The position numbers and the translations under genes were made by a program. DNA of 64,000 nucleotides from positions 22,024,258 through 22,088,257 of the forward strand of contig NC_079497.1 in the NCBI RefSeq assembly GCF_030052815.1, read 5' to 3'. This document shows, piece by piece, positions 1 through 13,056 of the stretch. Within the stretch, counting starts at the first letter, position 1. Each line of letters starts with the position of its first letter. The notes beneath the pieces were generated by a model. It did no database searches, was not told the DNA's origin, and was given only the letters and a program-made list of their open reading frames with translations. This stretch comes from Hevea brasiliensis. Its lineage: Eukaryota; Streptophyta; Magnoliopsida; Malpighiales; Euphorbiaceae.

Positions 1-1250
1 GGATTGTAGGGCAATTTGATGTTGAAGGACAAATTTCGGCAGCCTTGGGGACACTTGAATAATTGTATGTATTGATGGAAGTATTGGCAGAATGTTGACA
101 TAGAAGAATTGATGAATGTGTATGTAAATTAGTAGTGGAAATTATATGTAATGATTAGGTGTAATTATGTACATATATTGCTAAATTTGGACTTTGTGGT
201 TTAGGGTTGTAATTGATGTATTGAGAATGTTTGTATTCTGTCCAAATTGACCATATTAAGAAGTGATAAATGAATATGGAATGGTATAACATCAGAATTG
301 GGTATGGGGATTTAAGGTAGAGCAAGTTAAATGTGTGTTTGAATTGGGGTTTGAAAGACACATAGAGGACAGTGTGCAAATAGACCTATAACTTTAAATG
401 TGTAACCTCAATTGGTATGAGACTAATTGGAGGTGAAACTAGGCACAAAATGTGCCAACTTTCATTGAGAGAACATACCAAAATTCTGCTTGCAAGGTGA
501 TGTGAAAAATGACCAATTCGGATTAGGTACACTTGAGACCTAAAAACTGACCATTTTGTCTTGAGTGAGTTTTTAGGCCATAACTCACTCAAAACAGGTG
601 CAATTGAACTGAATTTTTATCGATGAATAGTTAAGACCCTGACCTAGAAGTGTTATGAAGATTCCAAAGGCATGAATTGACCATATGATAGTCATAAAGC
701 TTGCTCTAGTTCGGGTCCAAAATCTGGAGGATCGAGTGTTGAGCATATTGACCAAAAATTGACCTAAATTGATACCATTTGACCAGCAATAGTGTAATGA
801 CCATAACTTGCTATACTTAACTCGGATTGACCTAAAATTTTGCCCCGCGTGCAATAAGACATAGATCTACAAGTTTGCAGTTTTGACCAAGCCCGAAAAC
901 CGAGGGAACTAGGCCGTCCGGCTAGGTCAAACCAGTATCCCGAAATCCAAAGAAGTTGAATTAAAATGCACTAAACAAGGAAACGAGTTTGGCAAAACGT
1001 ACCAAACCTAAAACCCTATCGAATGTGACATATTAACGACACTAAAACCTAATTTACCTAAAACGCAACGAGGGTCGGTATATTAGGTGATTAAGTGAAT
1101 AATTGAGTTCAAGTGCATTATTTACTAAACACCATCGTTAGAGGCAAATTAAATTAGCAATCAAACACTTCAAATTGTGTTTCGATTAACAAGGACTCAA
1201 AGAAAAGGGAAAGAAATATCGAGTCAAAACCAGAGACAAATATCGAGGTT

Positions 1251-1490
1251 TGTGCACAACAACTATTTCTCTTGAATTTTCAATTGAAATAAATATTGAC
1301 TATTTGTATATTATTGTTTTAAATTGTGTTTGTGCACAACAACTATTTCTCTTGAATTTTCAATTGAAATAAATATTGACTATTTGTATATTATTGTTTT
1401 AAATTGTGTTTGTGCACAACAACTATTTCTTTTGAATTATTTTCAATTGAAATAAATTATGACTACTTGTATATTATTGTTTTAAATTGT
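1251..1490 (+). repeat. Three tandem 80-bp units in the L 5' LTR
   Basis: Units start at 1251, 1331 and 1411, each opening TGTGCACAACAAC. The first two are almost identical and the third has diverged. The same array is in the 3' LTR (units at 6486, 6566, 6646), so it predates this insertion. Confidence 0.88.
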
Positions 1491-2019
1491 GGAAATGTGT
1501 TTGGTGGACACTTATTGATTGAAAAACATTGTGAATGGTTTGAAATCGTGAAATATTGTTTGAATGATATTGATGGATACTTATTGATTGAAAAGCATCA
1601 GAAATGGTTTTGTGGAAATTGAAGTGAATTACGAATTGTGTTGCCATTTTGTGAATGAAATTATAACTTTGGAAATTTATTGGATTCTTACGGATCATTT
1701 GAATAAAATGTTTGGAATTGTTTTGACTCACAATTGGCATGACACTGATAATATGTTCCTCCTCCATTAATGGGGTGAGTGTGATTATTCCTCCCTCTTT
1801 GACTTATTAGTCTGGGGTGAGTATGATTATGTTCCTCCCTCTTTGACTTCCCAGTCTGAGGTGAGTATGGATGAGTTCTCATTAGATAGCTAGCTTCCTC
1901 CCTCATTGATTTCGATTATTGGGGTGAGTATGTCTTGTCGTGGTGTACAACACGGCATATATGGAAAAATTGTGTCATGACTTAAATTGTGATATTGATT
2001 GGCAACACTGTATTCTCCA

Positions 2020-2200
2020 GTTATTTGATCGAATGGTGTTATTGATTTGCAAAACGATATTATTCAATTATTTGATCGAATTGTGTTATTGATTTGCAAA
2101 ACGATATTATTCAGTTATTTGATCAAATTGTGTCATTGATTGGAAAATCATGTTATTCAAGAATTTGATCAAATTGTGTATGAATTGGCAATACGGTATT
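2020..2200 (+). repeat. About 47-bp tandem repeat in the L LTR
   Basis: Units contain TATTTGATCGAATTGTGTTA followed by a short AT-rich tail. There are three to four degenerate copies. The matching array in the 3' LTR is near 7245-7420. Confidence 0.75.
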
Positions 2201-2366
2201 CTTAAGCTATTTGATTAAATTGTGTTATTATGAATTTTGATAATTTGTGAATTGGAGTTTAAATTCCTTATGACATTCATTGTCTTGAAATCAACTATGG
2301 TTTTAAGTATCCACTAATTATATGATTTATGAATTGTGATTTAAAATTGTATTTGGTTAATGTTGT

Positions 2367-2415
2367 GCACCACTGAGACATTGTCTCAGCGATAGCTTTT
2401 TATTGCTGTCGCAGG
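2367..2415 (+). other. Conserved LTR double hairpin (L 5' LTR)
   Basis: Two adjacent inverted repeats. CTGAGACA (2373-2380) can pair with TGTCTCAG (2382-2389), and GCGATAGC (2389-2396) with GCTGTCGC (2405-2412). Equivalent pairs, with different bases but preserved pairing, occur in the LTRs of B, C, F and Y at a similar distance from the LTR end. The 3' LTR copy (7601-7649) is partly eroded. Function unknown; RNA structure is an inference. Confidence 0.6.
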
Positions 2416-3018
2416 TAGAGAGATAGACAGGGCAGCAGACTAGGCTGCTAGTACATCCAGCGAGGGATTACCTGGTATAATGAGTATACCAATATTTTGC
2501 ATTTTGTAATCAGAATGTATGACATCGTATGTACATATTGTTTTTGTTTTTGAGCAGTTGTAAATTTAATTGTAACTTGAGGTTGTAAAATAATTATGAG
2601 TATTTTGACTTGTAAATTGTACTATATTTCCTTATCTCAGACTTTGAAAAATTTCTATAGATTTGAGTTGATAAATTGTTGTGTTGAGAAATGTATTGGA
2701 GTTGAGACTTGAAAATATATTGAAGTGTACTTTTTACAGGTTTTCTGAAGAACTGTTTTATCCAAAATACAGATGGCACTTTGCCAAAATTTTTACAGAA
2801 ATTCCAAATAAATCAAATGAGTTAGTTGTTTCACCTCAGTTCACCAAAGTTTTTAACACCTGTAAATAGTGCTCACCACTGTAAAATAAGTAAGAAAAGT
2901 TTTTAAAATCCCTTGTAGTGTATTTAATGGGTTATCAGTAGATGGAGTTGGTAATTCATTAGGTATACTACGGGATCATGTCATGCCTTACAGAGGGGTA
3001 GGGTGTGACATGTTTTAG

Positions 3019-3030
3019 TGGTATCAGAGC
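3019..3030 (+). other. Primer-binding site of L (tRNA-iMet)
   Basis: TGGTATCAGAGC starts 8 nt after the LTR end. It is complementary to the 3' end of plant initiator methionine tRNA, the usual primer for minus-strand DNA synthesis in many plant LTR elements. Confidence 0.9.
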
Positions 3031-4093
3031 AATGGTTTTAAAGTGAATTTCGAACTGTGAATTTGAAATCTTTATGTCGGTAACTACAACTGCTCAAATG
3101 TTTGATACATACAGTACATTACATTATAAATATGCACTAACGGGAGGAAATCTCCTTGTATTATTGTACAGGAGGTCAGGGAAATAAATTTTGATGCATT
3201 AGTGACTAGTCCTTTAGGATAAGGATTGTGATAACAAGTGAAATTAGTTTTGGAAGAGTTTATCGGCGAAAAGTATTTGCTGACACACCATAAAATTATA
3301 AGCTAATTGGCGAGCCTATTTAATGTAAGGCAAGAGGACGTAAAAGTAAGATGCAGTAATGGAATTGCTCTAGATGAGGGCAAGGATGTCACTGTTAGTA
3401 ATTGTTAATGGATATTGTAATCATAATAAGTTCGGGATATTAGTGAATTCGAAAAGGATAAAAGATAGGAAAATTTGATCTATTAGGATGCATCGTAGTA
3501 ACTATGCAATGTTCTTGATGTTTATACTGTAAGCTGCAGATTACAGTACTAACTTGAGATTATTGTGTAGAGCTACGTACTACCCGATAGTACACCTAGA
3601 TGAGAATAGTTGCCAACGGCATCTGTTTTGGTATAGTTATGCCATGACATAATTTAATTGTTAGAAATAAGTTTGAAAATCCTACTTAGGGATCTAAAAC
3701 TCAAGAGTTAGAATATCGAAAGGTTATAGTTCAGTACAAAAGGAAGTAAGTTATAGAATATTGACAGATAAAAAGAGTTATGGAAGTAGAGATTTGAACA
3801 GTTGATTCATATGTAACAAAGAAATATTCCGAATGTGAGGAAGACTATGGACTAGAATGGTCAGAGGACCAATGCCTGATGAATGATTCTAATATGACCT
3901 CAAGGGTCATTCAAGAAGGAACGTGAGCTGAAATATTAGACAACATAATAGTAAGAGGAGATTGGTGTTATCCAAACAAAGTAAACATTGTATTAGATTG
4001 TTAAAAGTCTTACGATCATATAGAAAGGAGAAAATAAACGTATGACTATTGTAAGATGATTACTGGGTAAAATTTCGTGGACGAAATTTATTT

Positions 4094-4105
4094 AAGGGGG
4101 GGAGA
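4094..4105 (+). other. Polypurine tract of L
   Basis: A purine run AAGGGGGGGAGAA lies just before the TG that opens the 3' LTR at 4108. This is the plus-strand priming site and fixes the orientation of L as plus. Confidence 0.88.
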
Positions 4106-4107
4106 AT

Positions 4108-7100
4108 TGTAACACCCCTAAGTTCGGTAGTGCGTTCTGCTGCTCCAGTGACCAGTGTTGTTCGGACAGCTAGGATGCCTAGAACCACACTTCAATGAGA
4201 GTGAGGAGACATAAAATAATGAAATAAAAGAAAAGAAAGTACAAGAAAAACAAAGGAAAAATGATAGCAAAGAAATGTAACCGAATAAGTGAGCCGGGAA
4301 ACCTAGCGATGGGTGACCGCACCGGGAAGTCACGGAGTGGACCGTTGACTAGCTCTCGATCATGGGAACCCTGGAAAACATTTTTAAGACTTAAATAGAC
4401 CCTTATTGAAGAATAAATATCATTAGAAAGATCAAAGAAAAATTAAATAATTAGTACAAAGAAAAGTGAGAAATCGAAAAACAGACAAAATACGGTGTTA
4501 CCGAAAAATTGGGAATGCCACCCGAACAGGGGCATTATGGTCATTTGACATCCCGAATTGTCTTTTGACCTAAATTTCCATTAAAAATAAATAGTATTAC
4601 ACTTAGAAAATAAAATGAAAAATTAATTTGGTGGTACCTAAAGTAAATAGCTAAAATCATGGGTTAATGTGGGATTAAGTGAAAGTTTAACTTATAAAAT
4701 GATTTAATTTTTTAGTGGACCACTAAGGGAATTAATTAAACACATAGTGGGACATGTGTACACTTAAAATGCAGCTGAATAATTCAGCTTCCTCATTTGC
4801 ATTCAACATTGCCGTGAATGAGGTGAGAGGAAACTCCATAGCCATTTTTCATGCAAGCTTTCTTAACCTCCCATTTTCAACTCCAATCCTTTAAGTTCCT
4901 TCACAAAAAATGGTCTACACATCACAAGGAAGATATTGATACCAATTTTGAGAAGTTTGGTGAAGGTTTAGCAAGTTACAATTAAAGGTAAGTTTGCATT
5001 TTTGAGGATTTTCTTGTTAAACTTTATGTTTATGTTATGGGTGTTAGTTTTGTGAAGGAAATTTTGAAGTTTAAATAGTTATTAAGATAGCCAATTTTGG
5101 ACAGCCATGGGGTCACACATTTGATGATTTATTATGCATATAATTGATGAGAAATAATGTTGATCATGGTAAATTAATATCCTAATGAATTGTTTCACAT
5201 ATATATGGTGATTTTGGCACTTGGATGAGAATTGATGGATTGTAGGGCAATTTGATGTTGAAGGACAAATTTCGGCAGCCTTGGGGACACTTGAATAATT
5301 GTATGTATTGATGGAAGTATTGGCAGAATGTTGACATAGAAGAATTGATGAATGTGTATGTAAATTAGTAGTGGAAATTATATGTAATGATTAGGTGTAA
5401 TTATGTACATATATTGCTAAATTTGGACTTTGTGGTTTAGGGTTGTAATTGATGTATTGAGAATGTTTGTATTCTGTCCAAATTGACCATAGTAAGAAGT
5501 GATAAATGAATATGGAATGGTATAACATCAGAATTGGGTATGGGGATTTAAGGTAGAGCAAGTTAAATGTGTGTTTGAATTGGGGTTTGAAAGACACATA
5601 GAGGACAGTGTGCAAATAGACCTATAACTTTAAATGTGTAACCTCAATTGGTATGAGACTAATTGGAGGTGAAACTAGGCACAAAATGTGCCAACTTTCA
5701 TTGAGAGAACATACCAAAATTCTGCTTGCAAGGTGATGTGAAAAATGACCAATTCGGATTAGGTACACTTGAGACCTAAAAACTGACCATTTGGGCAGCA
5801 GTGAGTGTTTAGGCCATAACTCACTCAAAACAGGTCCAATTGACCTGAAATTTTAACCATGAATAGTTAAGACCCATACCTACAAGTCTTATGAAGATAC
5901 CAAAGCCCAGAAATGACCATAAGCAAGTCAAAAAGCTTGCACAAGTTCGGGTCCAAAAACTGGCCGAACCAGAGTTGACCAAATTGACCAAAAATTGACC
6001 TAAATTGATACCATTTGACCAGCAATAGTGTAATGACCATAACTTGGTCTACTTAACTCGGATTGACCTAAAATTTTGCCCCCGCGTGCAATAAGACATA
6101 GATCTACAAGTTTGTAGTTTTGACCGAAGCCCGAAAACCGAGGAACTAGGCGTCCGGCTAGGTCAAACCAGTATCCCGAAATCCGAGAAGTTGCATTAAA
6201 ATGCACTAAACAAGGAAACGAGTTTGGCAAAACGTACCAAACCTAAAACCCTATCGAATGTGACATATTAACGACACTAAAACCTAATTTACCTAAAAAG
6301 CATAGCGAGGGTCGGTATATTAGGTGATTAAGTGAATAATTGAGTTCGATGCATTATTTACTAAACACCATCGTTAGAGGCAAATTAAATTAGCAGAAAC
6401 ACTTCAAATTGTGTTTCTCGATTAACAAGGACTCAGCAAAAGGGAAAGAAATCTCGAGTCAAAACCAGAGACAAATATCGAGGTTTGTGCACAACAACTA
6501 TTTCTCTTGAATTTTCAATTGAAATAAATATTGACTATTTGTATATTATTGTTTTAAATTGTGTTTGTGCACAACAACTATTTCTCTTGAATTTTCAATT
6601 GAAATAAATATTGACTATTTGTATATTATTGTTTTAAATTGTGTTTGTGCACAACAACTATTTCTTTTGAATTATTTTCAATTGAAATAAATTATGACTA
6701 CTTGTATATTAATGTTTTAAATTGTGGAAATGTGTTTGGTTGACACTGATTGATTGAAAAACATTGTGAATGGTTTGAAATCGTGAAAAATTGTTTGAAT
6801 GATATTGATGGATACTTATTGATTGAAAAGCAACGTAAATGGTTTTGTGGAAATTGAAGTGAATTACGAATTGTGTTGCCATTTTGTGAATGAAATTATA
6901 ACTTTGGAAATTTATTGGATTCTTACGGATCATTTGAATAAAATGTTTTGAATTGTTTTGACTCACATTTGGCATGACATCGATAATATGTACCTCCTCC
7001 TTTAATGGGGTGAGTGTGATTATTCCTCCCTCTTTGACTTATTAGTCTGGGGTGAGTATGATTATGTTCCTCCCTCTTTGACTTCCATCGAGGTGAGTAT

Positions 7101-8239
7101 GGATGAGTTCTCATTAGATAGCTAGCTTCCTCCTCATTGATTTCGATTATTGGGGTGAGTATGTCTTGTCGTGGTGTACAACACGGCATATATGGAAAAA
7201 TTGTGTCATGACTTAAATTGTGATATTGATTGGCAACATCGTATTCTCCGGTTATTTGATCGAATGGTGTTATTGATTTGCAAAAGCGATATTATTCAAT
7301 TATTTGATCGAATTGTGTTATTGATTTGCAAAAGCGATATTATTCGATTATTTGATCAAATTGTGTCATTGATTGGAAAAAACTGTGTTATTCAGTAATT
7401 TGATCAAATTGTGTATGAATTGGCAATACGGTATTCTTAAGCTATTTGATTAAATTGTGTTATTATGAATTTTGATAATTTGTGAATTGGAGTTTAAATT
7501 CCTTATGACATTCATTGTCTTGAAATCAACTATGGTTTTAAGTATCCACTAATTATATGATTTATGAATTGTGATTTAAAATTGTATTTGGTTAATGTTG
7601 TGCACCACTGAGACATTGTCTCAAATGATAGCTTTATTCTTTATCGCAGTAGAGAGATAGACAGGCGTGAGACTAGGCCGCTAGTACATCCAATGAGGAT
7701 TACAGTATAATGAGTATACCAATATTTTGCATTTTGTACTGTAATGTATGACACTGTATGTACATATTGTTTTTGGTTTTGAGCAGTTGTAAATTTAATT
7801 GTAACTTGAGGTTGTAAAATAATTATGAGTATTTTGACTTGTAAATTGTACTATATTTCCTTATCTCAGACTTTGAAAAATTTCTATAGATTTGAGTTGA
7901 TAAATTGTTGTGTTGAGAAATGTATTGGAGTTGAGACTTGAAAATATATTGAAGTGTACTTTTTACAGGTTTTCTGAAGAACTGTTTTATCCAAAATACA
8001 GATGGCACTTTGCCAAAATTTTTACAGAAATTCCAAATAAATCAAATGAGTTAGTTGTTTCACCTCAGTTCACCAAAGTTTTTAACACCTGTAAATAGTG
8101 CTCACCACTGTAAAATAAGTAAGAAAAGTTTTTAAAATCCCTTGTAGTGTATTTAATGGGTTATCAGTAGATGGAGTTGGTAATTCATTAGGTATACTAC
8201 GGGATCATGTCATGCCTTACAGAGGGGTAGGGTGTGACA
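4108..8239 (+). mobile_element. Element L, 3' LTR (complete, 4132 bp)
   Basis: Opens TGTAACACCCC and closes GTGTGACA. The part from 5237 on matches 1-3010. Near the 5' end are two blocks shared by the other LTR families here: a GATGGGTGACC block (about 4291-4335) and a GGTCATTTGAC block (about 4535-4560). A consensus splice donor AAAG/GTAAGT lies at 4987/4988. The right junction continues into LTR E at GATAA. The matching TSD copy would be left of the window, so the TSD is untested. Confidence 0.93.
6486..6725 (+). repeat. Three tandem 80-bp units in the L 3' LTR
   Basis: Same array as at 1251-1490, with units at 6486, 6566 and 6646. Confidence 0.88.
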
Positions 8240-8905
8240 GATAAAGCCCAGTGGATATTAGACTGAGATTTTGGAGTCCGAATCTGCAGAAGTGTAAAGG
8301 TTGTCACCTCCTCAGTAATGCATGTAGATAAGGCCCATATGAGTCATGTAGTGTATTTTGCATATTACAAATATTCCTTATGTTGTAATACAAATTAAGA
8401 ATTGTGTTTAATAAGTATGTGATGTAAATTTATAAATTAGCTCCTCTATATGTAATTAATTTGTAAATCTTGTGAACCATGAATTTATGTAATTGGAATG
8501 TAAATTATGTGAATTAATGAAATTTCAGTTATTTTGATATATGAGTTGAGTATGAATGAAAGTGGATGGAAATAAATGTGAGAATTGAAATACATTGACA
8601 TATGAAACGATGAGATAATATGAATGAAATTGAGTTTGAGAATGTTGGGAGTGTTTGTTTTTTAGGTTCAGAAGAACTATTTTCTAATTTATAGCTGATA
8701 CTCTGTCGGATTTTCTATAAAATTTGTGGACATTCAAATTAATCAAAATTTTAAAGGAAGGACCAATATGGTATGAAATTTATATAAAAGCCTTTTTATC
8801 AAGAAACTAAAAACTAGAATTTGGAATAAGATAAGATAAGGTGCTTCGGTACACTATGTGACATGCCTCGCTCAGCTACACTATAGATGGGTGAAGGGTG
8901 TTACA
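8240..8905 (+). mobile_element. LTR E, 3' fragment (plus strand)
   Basis: Ends GGGTGTTACA at 8905 and immediately joins RT coding sequence of element D. It matches the minus strand of solo LTR C: both have the region around the cue GTCACCTCCTCAG and a terminal GAGC-type block before the end. It is therefore an LTR of the C family, inserted in D's RT gene in the opposite orientation to C and later interrupted by L. Its left part, if present, is outside the window. Confidence 0.78.
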
Positions 8906-9133
8906 ATTTGGGCTAACCAATGCACCAATAGCATTCATGGACTTGATGAATTGTATCTTCCATCCTTATTTAGATCAGTCCATGGTGGTCTTTATTGACG
9001 ATATACTGGTGTATTCTAGAGACCAGGAAGAGCATTTAAGGATTATACTGCAGACTTTGAAGGAGAAGTAGCTGTATGCTAAGTTGTTTAAATGTAAGTT
9101 TTGGCTGCATGAGATTACCTTTCTGGGCCATAT
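8906..9133 (+). pseudogene. Element D pol, RT fragment
   Basis: Encodes the middle of a Ty3/gypsy reverse transcriptase. The order seen is the FGLTNAP motif, the active-site motif FIDDILVYS (both aspartates kept), then the KCKFW and FLGH motifs. One in-frame TAG replaces a Gln codon. The frame stops where solo LTR C is inserted and resumes at 13062 in the same phase. The N-terminal RT, protease and gag lie left of the window or are lost. D is plus-strand and non-functional. Confidence 0.9.
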
Positions 9134-9715
9134 TGTAACACCCCTCACCCGAACAGTGTAGCCGAGCAAGGCGTGCTACATTTGGTGCCGGAGCACCCTA
9201 ACTTATCTTACTTTATTTCTTTAAAAATTTTGTTCTCGTTATATTTAATATCGGTTATTTTTCGATGGAGAAATTAACGGAATTTCCCCTATTTTATTAT
9301 CGTTTGACGTGTTTTACTATTCACCTGTTTGAAAATTTCAATAATATTTTACAATAAAAATCTCATCAATTATTCTCATAATCATCTCATAATTCACATC
9401 TTATTCATATATCTCAATTTCATATTCATTTCCATGCATTTCCATTCTTGCACAATTTATATATAGAAGTTCTCAAGTTTCATTAATTTACATGATCTAC
9501 AAATTAATTACAGTTTAATAATCTATATTTCAACATACAATTCATAGTTTACATTACAAATAATAACTAATTATAATGTACAAAATACATAATATGATCT
9601 ATATAGGCCATATCTACATGCATTGCTGAGGAGGTGACAACCTTGAACACTCTGCAGATCAGAACTCCAAAATATCTGTTTGGTATTCACTGAGCTTTAA
9701 CTTCAGTACCTTCGC

Positions 9716-9757
9716 GAGGAAACGAATCCATCGTGCTAAGCATTGCTGCTTAGTGGT
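9716..9757 (-). other. Conserved LTR double hairpin (C)
   Basis: CTAAGCA (9736-9742) can pair with TGCTTAG (9747-9753). A weaker second stem involves TCGCGAGG and the ATCG region beside it. It sits about 600 bp from the LTR 3' end (minus strand), as in the other families. Confidence 0.55.
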
Positions 9758-11765
9758 GCAATAATATAACAAGTAAAAATAATTGGAGCATATTTTCTAT
9801 ACTAAAAAATTTTACTGGGTTCATATGAAATTTGCCATATAGTATATTTTTTGTCATTTATGTTGCTCTCTAGAATCTCTTCTATCATAAGTTTACAATA
9901 ATCAATTATATAATGTATAAATAAATCTAAAATTTATACTTATACTCATATTCTTATGAAAGTCACTTTTATATTATTATTTAAGTTATAATTCTTCTAC
10001 TAGTCTTTTTATCACTTCCTTGATACTTTCTAAGTTGTTTATAATCATTTCGTAATATTTAAAATTTTTAGAACTAATTTAATTTACTTCAGATCATTGT
10101 AAGGAATAAAATTTTGGAGCTAATCTAATTTATTTCATAACTTCTTCTCATTTATTTACTTTTTAGCATTTTTAATTGCTAATATTCATAACTTATTTTA
10201 ATAAATTAGACTGCCCAAGTAACCTATGACAGGCTGACTAAACTGGATAATGGGTCATTGGCACTAGACACCATGGTGCCTCAGGCCGTCATACCATGAG
10301 ACGCGTCAATCACGTATGTAGTCAGTATGGCTAAAAAGCCATGATATCACATAATTGGGCATAAAAGCCATGAGTGTGGGCATAAAGCCATCAATACGAG
10401 CATAAAGCCATGAATACAGGCATAAAGCCTTTTGCAGTACTGCTAAAATAATACCATATTGGTATGCCAAACTATCCAATCTGACACACATGTTTAGGCA
10501 ATACAAGGGCACATAATATCATTAAATATTAGTATATTGTGTTTTATAACTTCATTATTTCATAATAATTTTCAATTATAATGTATACATTCATTTGATC
10601 ATATATATGATCACAATTTACATCAATTATCCTTTTATCTCATTGTACTCAAAGTACTTTTCCTTTATATCATAATGAGAACTAATGTCTCATTCATACA
10701 TTAATATGGTTCATTTATTCATTCATTATGTTATTCATATTGATCATAATTCAAAATAATGGTTCACATGTGCCATTGTGTTCAAAACATTTTTCCTTTC
10801 TCTCTTGATGGGAACTTAAATCCCAAATGGCACTTTAATCTCATTTATACATTTAACAATCTATTCATGTAAATTACATTTCATACTTCAAGTTGTATTG
10901 CTAATATATTATGAACTCCATTGGTGTTGGGAGTATAAATCTCAATTACCTATTCCAAGTAATCCATGAACATTTCATGGATTCCAAATTTCATGCCTTA
11001 ATTTCCTCTACCAATTTAGTTCTTACACTTTGTGTCTTTGTATTACTATTTATGTTACTATTCACTCATATTGTTGACTTTTTAATACATAATAAGTTTA
11101 TTAAACCTAAGTTCACCAAGATACCACATTTTTCATTCTAAAGTTATTGGTATTGGTTGCCAATACAATTTCAAAGCTTATTTCATGTTATTCAAAATTT
11201 TCAGATTTCATACCCTAAGTTTACTGTTCCATTGGTTATTGTTACAGTAAAAATTTGGCAAAATTTTCTTCATCAAAGTTGTTCCTTTATGTGTCTTCTT
11301 TAATTTCCTTTTTGAATCACTCCATTTGGAGTTTTGTAGCTCAAGTTATGGTCATTGTACCATAACTGGCCGGATTGACCTGTGCCCAGATTTTCTGGGT
11401 AATTTGGTTCTGCCAAATTTTGTGACCTAAGTTTGGTTGGCAATTTGACTAGGTTATGGTCAGAATTTAGATTTGTATTCCTCATGAAAGTTGTAGTTTT
11501 ATATCTCAGCTTTCTTCTGGTAAAATTTCAGGTCAATTGGACCTTTCTACACTGAGTTATGACTAAATGAATAAACACTGTTCATTTAGTAATTTTGCCC
11601 AGGTAGAATGCAAGTCACCCGGATTAGGGCAATTTTTAGGTCAACTTGGTTTGGTTTCCTGGGCAGGATTTCTTCACCAAAGTTGTGCCATTATGTGTTT
11701 AGTTTCATGTCTAATTAGCTTTGCACCAATTAAACCTATACAACTCCATTTACAGCTGCCCAAAC

Positions 11766-12196
11766 CTGCTGGACTCACAACTAATCTTGCAGTGCACACT
11801 GGACAGCATACATAACCTCAATTCCCATGGCACAAATCACTTCATTTCCTAATCAAACATAGCCAAATGGTCACTAATTGATCATTACAATATTAGTTTA
11901 TGTCCATTTTCATCCACCACCAAAATTAAATTTCAAAACCCTAACCCTAATTGACCAAGCCTCCAATTCATGCATCTTACTCCTAATTTGCTATACTAAT
12001 CATATAATTTATACTAGGGGTAGCTAATATGTCACTTTAAATCAAAGAATTCTCCTAACCCTAACTCATGTCAAGGCTGCCAAAATTTTATGGAACATAA
12101 TCATGCCTCATTAATTCAATTTTTATCAAATTTTCAACCTAACTTAGCTCAAATTCATGTTTAGAAAGATGTAAAAGCAAAGAATATGGCACTAAC
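11766..12196 (-). other. Candidate intron in LTR C
   Basis: On the minus strand AGAG/GTTAGT marks a donor at 12196, and CCAGCAG/GTTTGGG an acceptor ending at 11766 (431 bp). The same pair of sites occurs in A, B, F and Y. The pyrimidine tract here is poor. Splicing is inferred, not shown. Confidence 0.4.
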
Positions 12197-13056
12197 CTCT
12201 TTGAGCAGAATTTTTCCTTAGCTACTTCAATATTTCCTTCACTTTTTCCTCTTCAAATTGCTGCCTCTAACTTGCCCAAGGTGTAAGATCAATTTTTCAT
12301 GAAGAGGTTATGAGGTTTTATGGTGTAGTTGGGTGAGAAATGGAACTTAGGTGATGCTTTAATGGAGGAAGAGAGAGGGAGGTGTGTTTTAATGGGAAGA
12401 AGGTGATGGATAGCAGATTGTGTTTTCAATTTTAACTCATTTTTATCTCTTTTTAATGAGTTTGCTTAAATGTGATTGGTGGAGCGTTAACTAATGACAT
12501 CATGTGATGTCATAATTTGAGTTTTATTTCATTTTCTTTTCCTTTCTTTTCTACTCATTTTCAATTCAATTTTTAGCAATATTTATTCATATTTTATGTC
12601 ATAATAATTATTTACTTAACTGGACAAGTCAGCCAAAAATCATCTCTGAAGACGAAATGACCAAAATGCCCTCCGTTTGGCTTAACAGACTAAAATTGTC
12701 TGTATCGATTGAAAAATTTTTCTAAGCCTTTTTCTTGGCATTATAATGCCATAGAAACCTCAATGACTCTTCTCTAGAGTCTCAAAAATTATTTCATGAA
12801 TTTTCTCTTAGGTTTAGAGCTCCTAGTTGCGAAGACCGCAACTTCCCACTAGGTTACCCATCGCTAGGGCACCGGCTCATTTAACTTGGTTGTATTTTAT
12901 TTCTAAAATTTTTCCTAAATTTTTCTTATTATTATTTGAGTTATTTATGACTCCTCACTCTAATCTAAATATTTTTTTAGATGTTCTAGTTGTCCAGACC
13001 GACACCGATCACCGGAACAGGAGAATGTACGGAATTGCTACAGTGAAAGTGTTACA

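Larger units (their letters stand above)
1..3010 (+). mobile_element. Element L, 5' LTR (left end off-window)
   Basis: This stretch is repeated nearly base for base at 5237-8239, and both copies end in GGGTGTGACA. Here the end is followed at once by a tRNA-iMet primer-binding site, so this is the 3' three quarters of the 5' LTR. It has no coding capacity; the short open frames in it also occur in the 3' LTR and look like chance. It holds three tandem 80-bp units (from 1251), 47-50-bp repeats (about 1765-1925 and 2020-2200) and a double hairpin (2367-2415). The two LTR copies agree closely except in two patches (about 545-780 and 2385-2500). Known: LTRs carry promoter and polyadenylation signals. 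Inferred: recent insertion. Confidence 0.93.
3011..4107 (+). mobile_element. Element L, interior (non-coding)
   Basis: About 1.1 kb between primer-binding site and polypurine tract. I find no gag, protease, RT or integrase motif in any frame, and the longest frames are short. With LTRs nearly four times longer than the interior, L fits a large non-autonomous derivative (LARD-like). It would need proteins from a related element to move. Some of the interior may be very decayed gag, but I cannot show that. Confidence 0.7.
9134..13056 (-). mobile_element. Solo LTR C (3923 bp), minus orientation
   Basis: Begins TGTAACACCCC and ends GTGTTACA. It is flanked by CATAT on both sides (9129-9133 and 13057-13061), and removing it rejoins D's RT frame exactly. 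The usual conserved LTR-start blocks lie at its right end (GGTTACCCATCG near 12851, GACCAAAATGCCC near 12658), so the LTR reads on the minus strand. There is no interior or second LTR, so it is a solo LTR left by LTR-LTR recombination. It carries a double hairpin (9716-9757) and a candidate intron (11766-12196, minus). Confidence 0.92.

Noticed and set aside
155..854. Three minus-strand open frames in the L LTR, two of them repeated at 5391-5828
   Set aside because: They are duplicated only because the LTR is; other LTR families with the same modules do not keep the frames.
3011..4107. Possible remnant of gag or pol in the interior of L
   Set aside because: I translated it in the plausible frames and saw no zinc knuckle, RT or integrase motif.
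8240..8244. GATAA as TSD of L
   Set aside because: The partner copy would lie left of the window, so it cannot be tested here.
11936..11955. CCCTAACCCTAA resembling plant telomere repeat
   Set aside because: Only two imperfect units, in the middle of solo LTR C; no array.
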